Of a stretch of 64,000 nucleotides of DNA, positions 7,966-16,319 are shown piece after piece. The translations under genes and the position numbers were made by a program. Source of the stretch: JBDZVM01 sp040255675 (GTDB lineage Bacteria; Actinomycetota; Actinomycetes; Acidothermales; Acidothermaceae); assembly GCA_040255675.1 (NCBI GenBank), contig JBDZVM010000005.1, forward strand, positions 92,803-156,802, written 5' to 3'. The notes beneath the pieces were generated by a model. That model searched no databases and had not been told where the DNA came from. It worked only from the letters and a program-made list of their open reading frames with translations. Positions within the stretch are counted from its first letter, which is position 1; the number at the start of each line of letters is the position of its first letter.

Positions 7966-9237
7966 ATGAGTACGCGTTTCGTTGACGACCAGGGCCACGA
8001 CGGTTTGTTCCGAGTTCGCACCGACGTATTTCGCGATCAAGACATTTTTGACATTGAACGGAAAGCCATTTTTGACAAATCTTGGCTATACGTCGGCCAC
8101 GCGTCGGAAATTCCCGATGCGGGTAGCTTTGTGACAAGGTCTGTCGGGGGCCACCCCGTGATCATGGTTCGGCAACGCGACGGCGATATTAAGGTCTTGT
8201 TCAACACGTGCGCCCACCAGTCGTCGATGGTGTGCCGGGTGCCTTGCGGCACTTCCGAGGCATTCCAGTGCTTCTTCCACGGGTGGACGTATGACCTTGA
8301 CGGTTCACTTTTACGGCTGCCGGGCGAGGCAAGCTATTGCGGGCAATTCACGAAAGAACAGCATGGCCTGGCTGCGCCTCGTGTCGACTCGTACCGAGGG
8401 TTCGTGTTTATGTGCTCGGACAGCTCGACCTCGAGTTTGGACGAATACCTGGGGCAAGCCCGCACCTACCTCGACCTCGTAGCGGACCAAGACGACGAAA
8501 TGGTCGTTTTGCCCGGAAGTCACAAATACGCGATTCATGGCAACTGGAAAATGGCCACGATGAACGCCAACGACGGTTATCACGTGGGCACTACGCACGC
8601 CACCTACCTGAGATACCTGCGTAACGAGGGCATCGACGTCGGTGCGCGGCGTCTCGGTCGCCGTCCGATTTTGGGCAATGGGCACACCGCTTCCGAATTC
8701 TTCGGCGGTTGGGGGAGACCTATCGCGCGCTGGGCGGCCTACTGGCCGGAGAGCCTCAAGAAGCCGCTAGAGCGCATCGCTGACGGCCTTCGCGATCGGC
8801 ACGGCGAGGAGCGCGCACACCTGATGACGGACGTCGATCGTAACCTGGTCATCTTCCCGAACCTCGTTATTAATGATCATTCGTCGATCATTATTCGCAC
8901 CTGGGACCCGGTCTCACCCGGAAAGGTCGTCGTGACTGGCTGGTGTCTCGTTCCAAAAGAGGAAGATAAGATGTTGCGCGCGCTCCGCCTGAAGAACTAC
9001 CTCACCTTCTTCGGGCCCGGCGGTTTCGCGACGCCCGACGACATCGAAGCGCTGAACGGCGTCCAGGTAGCGTTTCGAAATCCGGCGATGGAGTGGCTCG
9101 ACGCTTCGAAGGGTGCGACCTTCGAGAACAAACCAAACGTCAGCGACAATGCCGAAGAAGACCAAACTCGAGCATTCTGGAGGCGCTGGCAAGCAGACAT
9201 CGACAATGCGCTCGAAGGGGTAGCGGCCGATGCCTGA
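7966..9237 (+). CDS. Rieske non-heme iron oxygenase, alpha subunit
   Basis: 423 residues. The N-terminal Rieske domain has Cys82-X-His84 and Cys102-X2-His105 for the 2Fe-2S cluster. The catalytic domain has the bridging Asp203 and iron ligands His206 and His211 (ANDGYHVGTTH), with the third carboxylate further on. Such enzymes add both atoms of O2, or hydroxylate or demethylate, an aromatic substrate using electrons from ferredoxins. A beta subunit overlaps its 3' end, so an alpha3beta3 dioxygenase is likely. ATG 7966 follows GAGGGAG. It sits just after the promoter containing operator B. Substrate unknown. Confidence 0.92.
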   Translation: MSTRFVDDQGHDGLFRVRTDVFRDQDIFDIERKAIFDKSWLYVGHASEIPDAGSFVTRSVGGHPVIMVRQRDGDIKVLFNTCAHQSSMVCRVPCGTSEAFQCFFHGWTYDLDGSLLRLPGEASYCGQFTKEQHGLAAPRVDSYRGFVFMCSDSSTSSLDEYLGQARTYLDLVADQDDEMVVLPGSHKYAIHGNWKMATMNANDGYHVGTTHATYLRYLRNEGIDVGARRLGRRPILGNGHTASEFFGGWGRPIARWAAYWPESLKKPLERIADGLRDRHGEERAHLMTDVDRNLVIFPNLVINDHSSIIIRTWDPVSPGKVVVTGWCLVPKEEDKMLRALRLKNYLTFFGPGGFATPDDIEALNGVQVAFRNPAMEWLDASKGATFENKPNVSDNAEEDQTRAFWRRWQADIDNALEGVAADA

Positions 9238-9742
9238 ACTCACTCGTGGAGCGGTCGAAGATTTTCTCTACTACGAGGCCGAGCTTATCGACGACTGGCG
9301 CCTCCGGGAGTGGGCCGCGTGCTTTCGCGACGACGGCCGATATATCGTCCCAACTCTCGATGCCGACCCCGCGACAGCATTCGACACCGACCCGCTGGAA
9401 GTGCTGTGTTTGATTGCGGACGATCGGCACCTTATCGATGCCCGCATCGATCGCCTCGAGAACATTCGCGCGCATGCCGAAAATCCGCGATCGAGGGTGA
9501 TGCACGCGATCACGAACGTGCGTGTGGGCAAGCAAGCCGACGGAGTGCTTCGGGTGCTGTCGAACCTGACAGTGCACCGCTGGCGGCAGGACCGCCTCGA
9601 CACGTACGTGGGTCGGTGCTTGCATCACCTCGCGGTGGACGACGGAAATGCGTCGTCTCCCGGTATATCGATCGTCGAGCGTCGCGTCGTGCTCGACCTC
9701 GAATCACTTGACCCTGTCGGTCCACTGAGTTTCATACTCTGA
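9230..9742 (+). CDS. Aromatic-ring-hydroxylating dioxygenase beta subunit
   Basis: 170 residues of the NTF2-like beta-subunit family: FLYYEAELIDDWRLREWAACFRDDGRYIVP at the N-terminus and the Arg-rich segment RIDRLENIRAHAENPRSRVMHAI. It has a structural role in the alpha3beta3 hexamer with the preceding gene. ATG 9230 overlaps the alpha gene by 8 bp, which implies translational coupling. Full family length. Confidence 0.88.
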   Translation: MPELTRGAVEDFLYYEAELIDDWRLREWAACFRDDGRYIVPTLDADPATAFDTDPLEVLCLIADDRHLIDARIDRLENIRAHAENPRSRVMHAITNVRVGKQADGVLRVLSNLTVHRWRQDRLDTYVGRCLHHLAVDDGNASSPGISIVERRVVLDLESLDPVGPLSFIL

Positions 9743-9786
9743 CCCGCGACTACGGCTACGACTGCAGGCTTAGGCGGAAATCTCAC

Positions 9787-10875
9787 ATGTCGAAGACAAG
9801 CGCCGCCTCGGTGGTGACGGCTCCGGGGGTGTTGTCCCTCCGTGATTTTGAGCTGCCAACCATCGCGGACGACGACGGTCTGCTTCGAGTGGAGTCGTGT
9901 GGCGTTTGTGGCACCGACGTCCGCGATCTGCCTCGCGCCTTACCGCCGCGCATCATGGGACACGAGATCGTCGGAGTAGTCGAGTCGCTAGGCGATCGGG
10001 CAAGTACAAAGTGGGGCGTATCGGAGGGCGACCGAATATTGCTCGAAGAGTATGTGCCTTGCGGTGTCTGCGGTATCTGCCGCTCCGGGGATTACCGACT
10101 CTGCTTCCAGACCGACATCCTTACAAACCCACGACCTTTTCGTTACGGGGCGACGAGCCTTGCCGAAGCTCCAGCGCTTTGGGGCGGCTACAGCCAGTAC
10201 GTCTATCTGCATTCGAACGCCGTTGTGCATCCGGTGCCGCCAGGCGTCGAGTCCGCCGCCGTACCCCTCGCGGTGCCGCTGTCAAACGGCTACGAGTGGA
10301 TGTGTCTCGCCGGCGGGATCAAGCCGGCCGAATGCGTCGTCATCATCGGACCGGGGCAGCAAGGCCTTGCCTGTCTGTTTGCCGCGAAGCTCGCCGGCGC
10401 GGCACCCGTCATCGTCGCCGGGCTCCGCAAGGACGCCCGGCGCCTTGCGGTGGCTGCCGAGATGGGCGCGGACGTGGTGGTGAACACCGACGAAACACCG
10501 CTCTACGACGCTGTGCGTGACGTTACGCGGGGCGAGATGGCCGACATGGCGATCGACGCCGCGGCCGCGAATGAGCGAACTCTCGGTGACGCGGTCGCGT
10601 CGTTGCGCAAGAACGGCCGCCTTGTCATCGGTGCGCGCAACGACGAGCAGGTGTCGTTCCCCGTGGGAGCTCTTCGCGGCAAGACCTTGACCATCAAGGG
10701 AGTGCGTGGCCACAGTTACGAAGCCGTCGCGTGGGCTTTGAAGGTGTTGCCGAAGCACCTGCCGCTCGCCGAGAAGATGTCGAGTGGCTCTTTCGGCTTG
10801 AGCGACGTCGACAAGGCCCTCGGCGTTACGTCCGACGGCTCGGCGATCCATGTGAGGGTCGACCCGTGGGCATAG
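9787..10875 (+). CDS. Zinc-dependent medium-chain alcohol dehydrogenase
   Basis: 362 residues. Catalytic zinc ligands are in SCGVCGTD and GHEIVGVV. A structural-zinc lobe with four cysteines follows (CGVCGICRSGDYRLC), then a Rossmann segment (VVIIGPGQQGLACLFAAKLAG). It should oxidise an alcohol or diol to a ketone or aldehyde with NAD(P). Placed directly after the Rieske alpha/beta pair, it may rearomatise a cis-dihydrodiol, although that step usually uses SDR or Gfo/Idh proteins; this is an inference from position only. Confidence 0.88.
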   Translation: MSKTSAASVVTAPGVLSLRDFELPTIADDDGLLRVESCGVCGTDVRDLPRALPPRIMGHEIVGVVESLGDRASTKWGVSEGDRILLEEYVPCGVCGICRSGDYRLCFQTDILTNPRPFRYGATSLAEAPALWGGYSQYVYLHSNAVVHPVPPGVESAAVPLAVPLSNGYEWMCLAGGIKPAECVVIIGPGQQGLACLFAAKLAGAAPVIVAGLRKDARRLAVAAEMGADVVVNTDETPLYDAVRDVTRGEMADMAIDAAAANERTLGDAVASLRKNGRLVIGARNDEQVSFPVGALRGKTLTIKGVRGHSYEAVAWALKVLPKHLPLAEKMSSGSFGLSDVDKALGVTSDGSAIHVRVDPWA

Positions 10876-10986
10876 TAGGTGGCGTGACGCGACGACTCTC
10901 CCAACATTGCTCACCCCGCACAACCGACTGATTTGCGAACACCTTGAGCAAGGCGTAAAGGCGACGATCGACCGTAAGGAGCCACG

Positions 10987-11802
10987 ATGGGAGAGGTTGT
11001 ACTCGGAGTCGCGACCGTGCACGCGCCGTTCATTACAGGCGCGCCACAGATCGCTCCCGAGCAGCGAGGTAGGCGGGTCTACGAGGGATTCGACCGTTTG
11101 CGCCAGTACGTCAGCGAGGCGGCACCCGACGTGATCGTGGCCTTCTCCAACGAACACATCACAAACTTCCTGCCCACCCTCGTGCCGGCCCACTGCGTGT
11201 CGGTGGGAGACAGCCATCCAACCGTGCCGGAGTTCAACCTTCCGGCGGCCAACGTGCCTAGCGACAGCGAATTCGCGAAGCGCTTGGTCGAATACGCCTA
11301 CGACAATTCCTTCGATCTCGCCTATTCCGCGGAATTGACGCTCGACCACGGTACGGGCTTGCCGCTGAGCTTCCTTACGCCGAAGTACGACATCCCGGTC
11401 GTCGTCATCCTCCAAAACGTCATCTACTCGCCGATGCCAAGTGTGGCGCGGTCGTTCGAGCTAGGCCAGCTGGTGGCGCGGTTCGTTCGCGAGGCGGCAG
11501 GCGATCGACGCGTCGCGTTTCTGGGCACCGGAGGTGTCTCGCATTGGGTCGGTAACACCCGTCACGGCGATATCAATATCGAGTTTGACAAGTGGTTCCT
11601 CGCCCAGGTCGCGTCCGGGTCGTATGACGCCTTAGTGAAACTGCGTCAACAAGACATTGACGTCGCGGGTGACGGCGCCAACGAGATCCGTAACTGGTTG
11701 GCTGTCGCTGGCGCCTGCGAGGCCTTCCCGCCCAAGGTCGTTCTCGATGAAACCTTCATCCCCGGCTGGAACACCAGCGCGTACCAGGTGATCTGGCAAT
11801 GA
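10987..11802 (+). CDS. LigB-family extradiol ring-cleavage dioxygenase catalytic subunit
   Basis: 271 residues of the class III extradiol (LigB) fold. Likely Fe(II) ligands are His12 (GVATVHAPF) and His57 (FSNEHITNF), with a downstream catalytic His in GTGGVSHWVG. These enzymes cleave catecholic rings next to the hydroxyls using O2. A LigA-like small subunit follows 48 bp later, so a protocatechuate 4,5-dioxygenase-like heterodimer is likely, here in the order B-A. Clear GGAG site before ATG 10987. Confidence 0.88.
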   Translation: MGEVVLGVATVHAPFITGAPQIAPEQRGRRVYEGFDRLRQYVSEAAPDVIVAFSNEHITNFLPTLVPAHCVSVGDSHPTVPEFNLPAANVPSDSEFAKRLVEYAYDNSFDLAYSAELTLDHGTGLPLSFLTPKYDIPVVVILQNVIYSPMPSVARSFELGQLVARFVREAAGDRRVAFLGTGGVSHWVGNTRHGDINIEFDKWFLAQVASGSYDALVKLRQQDIDVAGDGANEIRNWLAVAGACEAFPPKVVLDETFIPGWNTSAYQVIWQ

Positions 11803-11850
11803 TCGCCCGTGGCGTGAGTCAAATCATCGTACTCATGACGGAGGTGCGGA

Positions 11851-12135
11851 ATGTCTAGCCACGAGGTAGTCCGGGTGATCAGAGACATCCAGCGACAGCG
11901 GTTGTTCGACGTATTCGACCAGGATCGTGCGGCCTTTCTCGCGAGGTACAACCTCACCGAGGATGAGCGGGCCGCCTTTTTGGAAAACGACTACAAAGCG
12001 CTGTACGACCTCGGGTGTCATCCCATGGCGGTACTGTTTTTCAGCCAGGCGAACAAGGTGCCGATGGCGCAATACCTTCGTGCTATCGGGGCACCACCGG
12101 AGCGAGTGCGTGAGTTCGAGAAATTGATGGGTTGA
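11851..12135 (+). CDS. LigA-like extradiol dioxygenase small subunit
   Basis: 94 residues, helical, matching the protocatechuate 4,5-dioxygenase alpha-subunit family: DVFDQDRAAFLARYNLTEDERAAFLENDYKALYDLGCHP. LigA subunits cap the LigB active site and help select substrate. It follows the LigB gene in the same operon with GGAGG upstream of ATG 11851. Confidence 0.83.
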   Translation: MSSHEVVRVIRDIQRQRLFDVFDQDRAAFLARYNLTEDERAAFLENDYKALYDLGCHPMAVLFFSQANKVPMAQYLRAIGAPPERVREFEKLMG

Positions 12136-12200
12136 ACCCTGGTAAATGTCGGTTGGCGAGCGGGTCCGCGGATGCGGTCCGCCTGAAGTCTGGAGGGTTG

Positions 12201-13421
12201 ATGGCTAGCACCACTGTATGTGTGACGCGGCATGCGCCAGGTTGGCGAAATGTAGCCGTGGTGGCCGTGGCGATGCTCCTTGCGGCCGGTTGCGGCAGCT
12301 CGTCCGGCGGCTCCTCCGGCGGAAAGGGCTCTGACAAGGCGCCGTTCACAGTTGCTTATATTGGCGAGTTCACGGGCGCTGGGGCATCGCAAAACATACC
12401 CGAGCTCGACGGCCTGAAGGCGTGGGAAAAGGCTCGCAACGCGGACGGCGGATATAAGGGCCACCCGGTGAAGGTGCTGAGCTGCGATTCGACCACGACG
12501 GTCCCTGGAGCCGTAGCCTGTGCCTCGCAGGTGGAGGACGCCGGCGTCGTGATCGTCGGTGGCGTGACCGGTGAGGTTGTCGCTGCCGCGAAGCGACTCG
12601 AGTCACAAAACAAGGTAGTTTTCACAAACAACCCGACCCTGAACCCGAAGCCCGGCTCGAACCTGTTTCAAGTCCCGCCCAACAGCAGCGCGGGAATCGC
12701 CCTCGCTTTGAAGACCGCTAAGGCAAACGGCATCGACACCATGGGCGTCATCACCACCGACAACACGACTGGTGTCAGTCTCGGTAAGACGCTCGACGTC
12801 GAAGCGCCCAAGGCGGGCGTGACGGTGTCGACCGAGTTGATGAGCTTGACGGCGACGGACGCAACTGTCCAATTGTCGAAGCTCAAGGCCAAGAATGTCG
12901 GATCGCTCTACATAGGCATGCTGGGTGCCCCGGCCATCGCGGCGATGAATGCCGTGGCGACGCTCGGATTCGACGGCCCGATTTTCGTGTTGGCAGCGAA
13001 TGTGCAGCCGCACTTCCTCGTCTCGATCAAGCAGTCGATGCCGACAGCGATCTATGGTGTTCCGCCGGACGTATACCAAACCCCTAACTTGCTGACAGGC
13101 ACCGCGAAGACCGGGGTCGACCAGCTGAAGGCCGATTACGCCAAAGCGAGCGGCCAGCAGTGGAACGACGACAAGCTGTCGTTGGTGACACCCTTTATCG
13201 CAGAGGTCGCCATGGAACTCATGGACCAGCTGGGTCCGAAGCCGGCACTGAAGGACGCTGCCAAATACCTCACCACAAAACAGATTGATACCGCGATGGG
13301 CTCGATTTCCTTCCCGGATCCAAATGAGCAAGACGGTGCGCTGCCTGCGAAGCTGGCGATGGCGTCGGCTGACAACCCCGCGTGGGTTGCGTGTGTGACA
13401 ACCCCGCACTTGAAGTGCTGA
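12201..13421 (+). CDS. Liv-type ABC transporter substrate-binding lipoprotein
   Basis: 406 residues. The signal peptide ends in lipobox LLAAGC with acylated Cys31, then a Ser/Gly linker, then a periplasmic-binding type 1 domain (FTVAYIGEFTGAGASQNIPELDGL). It captures the ligand outside the membrane for the LivH/MG/F transporter at 4320-7822, which lacks its own adjacent binding protein. ATG 12201 follows GGAGGG; the in-frame upstream ATG 12132 would bury the signal peptide. The ligand may be an aromatic acid or amino acid; not determined. Confidence 0.9.
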   Translation: MASTTVCVTRHAPGWRNVAVVAVAMLLAAGCGSSSGGSSGGKGSDKAPFTVAYIGEFTGAGASQNIPELDGLKAWEKARNADGGYKGHPVKVLSCDSTTTVPGAVACASQVEDAGVVIVGGVTGEVVAAAKRLESQNKVVFTNNPTLNPKPGSNLFQVPPNSSAGIALALKTAKANGIDTMGVITTDNTTGVSLGKTLDVEAPKAGVTVSTELMSLTATDATVQLSKLKAKNVGSLYIGMLGAPAIAAMNAVATLGFDGPIFVLAANVQPHFLVSIKQSMPTAIYGVPPDVYQTPNLLTGTAKTGVDQLKADYAKASGQQWNDDKLSLVTPFIAEVAMELMDQLGPKPALKDAAKYLTTKQIDTAMGSISFPDPNEQDGALPAKLAMASADNPAWVACVTTPHLKC

Positions 13422-13496
13422 CCCAACCTGTCGATGGACGGCGACCCCGCCGCTGAGAGGGAGCCGCAACGGTTCCCAGAAGAAAGGAAGATCGGT

Positions 13497-14189
13497 ATGC
13501 CAAGACTTGACTGGCGGTCGTTCCTGCCGCCGGAAGAGGCCGAGACGTATCAAAGCGCAGGGTTCGGTGAGCCGGAACCCTTCGGCAAGCACCCAGCCCT
13601 ATTGGTGATCGACTGCACTGTGGGCTTCACCGGCAGTAGCCCCGACCTCAGCCTCGAGGAGGCCATAAAGGAATACAAGACGGCCTGCGGCCCGGTTTCG
13701 TGGGAGGCACTTCCTTACGTCACGAAACTTATCGATGAGTTCCGTGCGCATGAGCTGCCGATCGTCTACAGCAGGACCAATCTCGCCGTCCGTATGTTGA
13801 CGAGCGGCGCGACAAAGGCGGCCGGGCAACGCAATCTCGACCAGCTTGCGCGCAGTAACTCCTTCCCTGACGTCATTTCACCACGCGATGGGGAACTCGT
13901 TATCGAGAAAAGCCGCGCCAGCGTCTTCTTCGGCACCGCTTTGGCGAGCTATCTGGTGACGAGAGGAGTCGACAGCGTCATTGCCTGCGGTACCACGACG
14001 AGCGGATGCGTCCGGGCCACTGTCGTCGACGCCTTTTCGCACGGGTTCACCACTTTTGTTGCGGAAGAAGCGACTTTCGACCGATCGCCGACAGCGGCTA
14101 TGGCGAACCTTTGGGACATGAATGCCAAGTACGCATCCGTCGTATCGGTGGGCGATGTCTTAAGTCACATCGCTACGTTGCCCCGATAG
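13497..14189 (+). CDS. Isochorismatase-fold cysteine hydrolase
   Basis: 230 residues with the catalytic triad Asp39 (LVIDCTVGF), Lys138 (VIEKSRASVFFGT) and Cys171 (CGTTTSGCVRATV). This matches the branch that includes N-carbamoylsarcosine amidase and nicotinamidase, so C-N bond hydrolysis is more likely than isochorismate hydrolysis. ATG 13497 has AAAGGAAG upstream. Last gene of the first catabolic operon, converging on the GntR gene 20 bp away. Confidence 0.85.
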   Translation: MPRLDWRSFLPPEEAETYQSAGFGEPEPFGKHPALLVIDCTVGFTGSSPDLSLEEAIKEYKTACGPVSWEALPYVTKLIDEFRAHELPIVYSRTNLAVRMLTSGATKAAGQRNLDQLARSNSFPDVISPRDGELVIEKSRASVFFGTALASYLVTRGVDSVIACGTTTSGCVRATVVDAFSHGFTTFVAEEATFDRSPTAAMANLWDMNAKYASVVSVGDVLSHIATLPR

Positions 14190-14208
14190 TTTCGCTAGTT
14201 TCGCCCTC

Positions 14209-14934
14209 TCACGACCGCTTGGCTCCAGAGACCGCGGGCGCTCTTGTATCGTCCGCGGTCTCGCCAGGCGGGGTCATTTCGATGAGCCTGGTGACGATGA
14301 CGTTTCGGGTATGGGCAATGTGTTCGCGCAAGGCTGCCTCGGCCGTATCGGCGTCGCCGTCGCGCATCGCGTTGATGATGCGCTCGTGTTCGGCGCACGC
14401 TTGCTTCTGGCGGGCGGGCGAACTTGCCACCGTCGTCAGGTAACGATGGATGCGATCGCGAAGGTCACCGACCAGCCTGGCCGCCTCGGTACCCCGGCCG
14501 TCGATCAGTTCGTGCAACTCCCAGTCGCCCTGCAGCCAGGTGCCGTGGTCGGGCTCTTTGCGTAACGCGGCGTTCCGAGCAAGCATTTCATCGACTACTT
14601 CGGGAGTGAGCGTCGCGATGTGGCGGCGGACCGCGAAGATTTCTAGCTGCTCGCGAATGTCGACCAGTTCGAGCACGGCTTCGGGTCGCACCGCGCTGAC
14701 CGCGTATTGCTGGTATGGGGTCACGGTAACGAGACGTTCGGCCTGTAGCCGCCGTAGGGCCTCTCGCACAGGCACCCGGCTCACGTTGAACTGCCGGGAT
14801 AGGGTGACCTGGTTCAGCTCCGCGCCATCCGCGATATCACCATTCATGATCGCTTGCCGAATTTTCCAATACACGGTATCGGCAAGTGTCTCGCGTCTCA
14901 CGCTCTCAAACTGCGCCACGGTGTCCTTCGCCAT
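14209..14934 (-). CDS. GntR-family transcriptional regulator, FCD subfamily
   Basis: 241 residues. The winged helix spans residues ~17-75 (NQVTLSRQFNVSRVPVREALRRLQAERLVTV). The C-terminal FCD domain has the histidines expected for a metal/ligand site (WELHELI, AEHERI, LREHIAHTR). FCD regulators usually bind a carboxylate pathway compound that releases them from dyad operators. It is the only transcription factor in the accessory block, so it is the natural candidate for the repeated CTGRATACAGTW operator. Divergent from the ornithine cyclodeaminase-like operon across a 388-bp spacer. Confidence 0.92.
   Translation of the reverse strand: MAKDTVAQFESVRRETLADTVYWKIRQAIMNGDIADGAELNQVTLSRQFNVSRVPVREALRRLQAERLVTVTPYQQYAVSAVRPEAVLELVDIREQLEIFAVRRHIATLTPEVVDEMLARNAALRKEPDHGTWLQGDWELHELIDGRGTEAARLVGDLRDRIHRYLTTVASSPARQKQACAEHERIINAMRDGDADTAEAALREHIAHTRNVIVTRLIEMTPPGETADDTRAPAVSGAKRS
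14228..14262. terminator. Inverted repeat between convergent genes, possible bidirectional terminator
   Basis: GAGACCGCGG (14228-14237) and CCGCGGTCTC (14253-14262) form a perfect 10-bp stem with a 15-nt loop. It lies within the last codons of the GntR gene and 39 bp after the isochorismatase stop. No T-run. Confidence 0.45.
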
Positions 14935-15261
14935 CGAAGATCTTCAACTGTGTCGCGCTCTTCCGAGACGAAAGCCCGGCCTTGCGCCTTGTGCGATACC
15001 CCGGTTTGGCAGGCCGCGGCCTGCGGAGTCGGCGTCTTCAAAGTGACACGCTGGCGGATCTACCGACATCGCGCAACTTCGTTCACTACTGTGTCGACCA
15101 CTAGGCGTCACCTTGCGCGCAAGGAGCTTCACGCAGACGCGATCGCCTGGTGCAACCTCCCCGTACTTGTTGACAGTATTAGGGTACCGCACTCCCAGCC
15201 TTCGCATCGCGATAACACCCTTGGACCGCGGGAGATCGCTCTTGCGCCGGTACAGGACCAC

Positions 15262-15291
15262 TTGACCGTACCGCTGGATACAGTATACGCT
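15262..15291 (+). promoter_or_regulatory. Promoter with operator site D, ahead of the ornithine cyclodeaminase-like operon
   Basis: TTGACC (15262-15267) with an AT-rich -10 region (TATACG or TACGCT, 15284-15291). Operator CGCTGGATACAGTA (15272-15285) lies between them. The first 13 bp are identical to site F at 29211. A weaker dyad (TACT-N7-AGTA, 15164-15178) also lies in this GntR intergenic region. Confidence 0.65.
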
Positions 15292-15322
15292 CATCTTGAT
15301 CTGGAAACGTCGGAGGTACTCG

Positions 15323-16312
15323 GTGACCCTGTTGCTGCGCAACGACGAGATCGTCGAGATCGCAAGCGTCGATACCGCGATTGAAGCAATGTCTATTGCA
15401 TTCGCGCTCGAGGGCGAAGGCAAGACCGGAGAGCCTCAGCGTTTTGATATTCCGCACGGGCATGGATGGCTTCGGCTTTTAGCCGCGGTGGTGCCCGGAT
15501 TGAACGCGTTCGGCTTCAAGGCGATGAACCTTACCCAGGGGATCGGAGTCCGCTACGTCATATCCGTGTGTGATCTCGAGACCGGCGAATTGCGAGGCAT
15601 TCTCGACGCGCAAGCCGTGACCGCGATGCGCACGGCTGCCGCGACGGCCGTCGCGACAAGAGTGCTGGCCGTCGAAGACGTCGAACGAGTCGCGATAATA
15701 GGCACAGGTGCCGAGGCGCGCACTCACCTGGAATCCGTGCTCGCGGTCAGGCCAGCGAAAAAAGTGTCGGTGTATAGCCGTTCCGCTCGTAATCGCGCGG
15801 CGTTCGTCGAAACCATGACGTCGATCGTCAAGGCCGATATTGCGGAGTGCGCGAGCATCGAGGAAGCACTAGCGGGTGCGGGGGTGATCGTGCTAGCGAC
15901 AAAATCAGCGGAGCCCGTGCTCTACGCGCGCCACCTGGAGCCGGGCATGCACGTGAACTCGATCGGCTCCGCCCGCCGCGACCAGTTTGAATTGGCAGCC
16001 GACACCTTCGCACAGTTTTCCTCTATTGTGTGCGACTCCAAGGTGCATGTGTTCGCCGAGGCGGGCGACATGCTTTCGGCGGTCGAACAAGCCATTTGTG
16101 GCCCGGAGCGTGCGACAAACCTCGGCGAGCTGGTCGCCGGCCGAGGGCGGGGGCGTCAGCACTCGTCTGAGATCACCCTCTACAAATCGGTAGGGACGGC
16201 GATCCAAGACATCGTGCTCGCCTCACATCTGCTTGATCTCGCCAAGGCGGCCGGCCGTGGCCAGGAACTAGATGTTTTTCCGAAGCTCAAGCCGTTTGAC
16301 AAAGAGGGTTAG
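15323..16312 (+). CDS. Ornithine cyclodeaminase / mu-crystallin family protein
   Basis: 329 residues. The family core is visible: GFKAMNLTQGIGVRYVISVCDLETGELRGILDAQAVTAMRTAAATAVAT, then a Rossmann segment VAIIGTGAEARTHLESVL. Family members are NAD(P)-dependent cyclodeaminases, imine reductases or amino acid dehydrogenases; which applies here cannot be told. GTG 15323 is chosen because GGAGG (15312-15316) sits 6 nt upstream; the TTG at 15296 would include the ribosome site. First gene of a nine-gene operon running to 24599. Confidence 0.87.
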   Translation: MTLLLRNDEIVEIASVDTAIEAMSIAFALEGEGKTGEPQRFDIPHGHGWLRLLAAVVPGLNAFGFKAMNLTQGIGVRYVISVCDLETGELRGILDAQAVTAMRTAAATAVATRVLAVEDVERVAIIGTGAEARTHLESVLAVRPAKKVSVYSRSARNRAAFVETMTSIVKADIAECASIEEALAGAGVIVLATKSAEPVLYARHLEPGMHVNSIGSARRDQFELAADTFAQFSSIVCDSKVHVFAEAGDMLSAVEQAICGPERATNLGELVAGRGRGRQHSSEITLYKSVGTAIQDIVLASHLLDLAKAAGRGQELDVFPKLKPFDKEG

Positions 16313-16319
16313 CAGGCGA

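Noticed and set aside
15164..15178. A further operator copy (TACTTGTTGACAGTA) near the GntR gene
   Set aside because: Only about 8 of 14 positions match; kept as a possible weak half-site, not counted among the eight.
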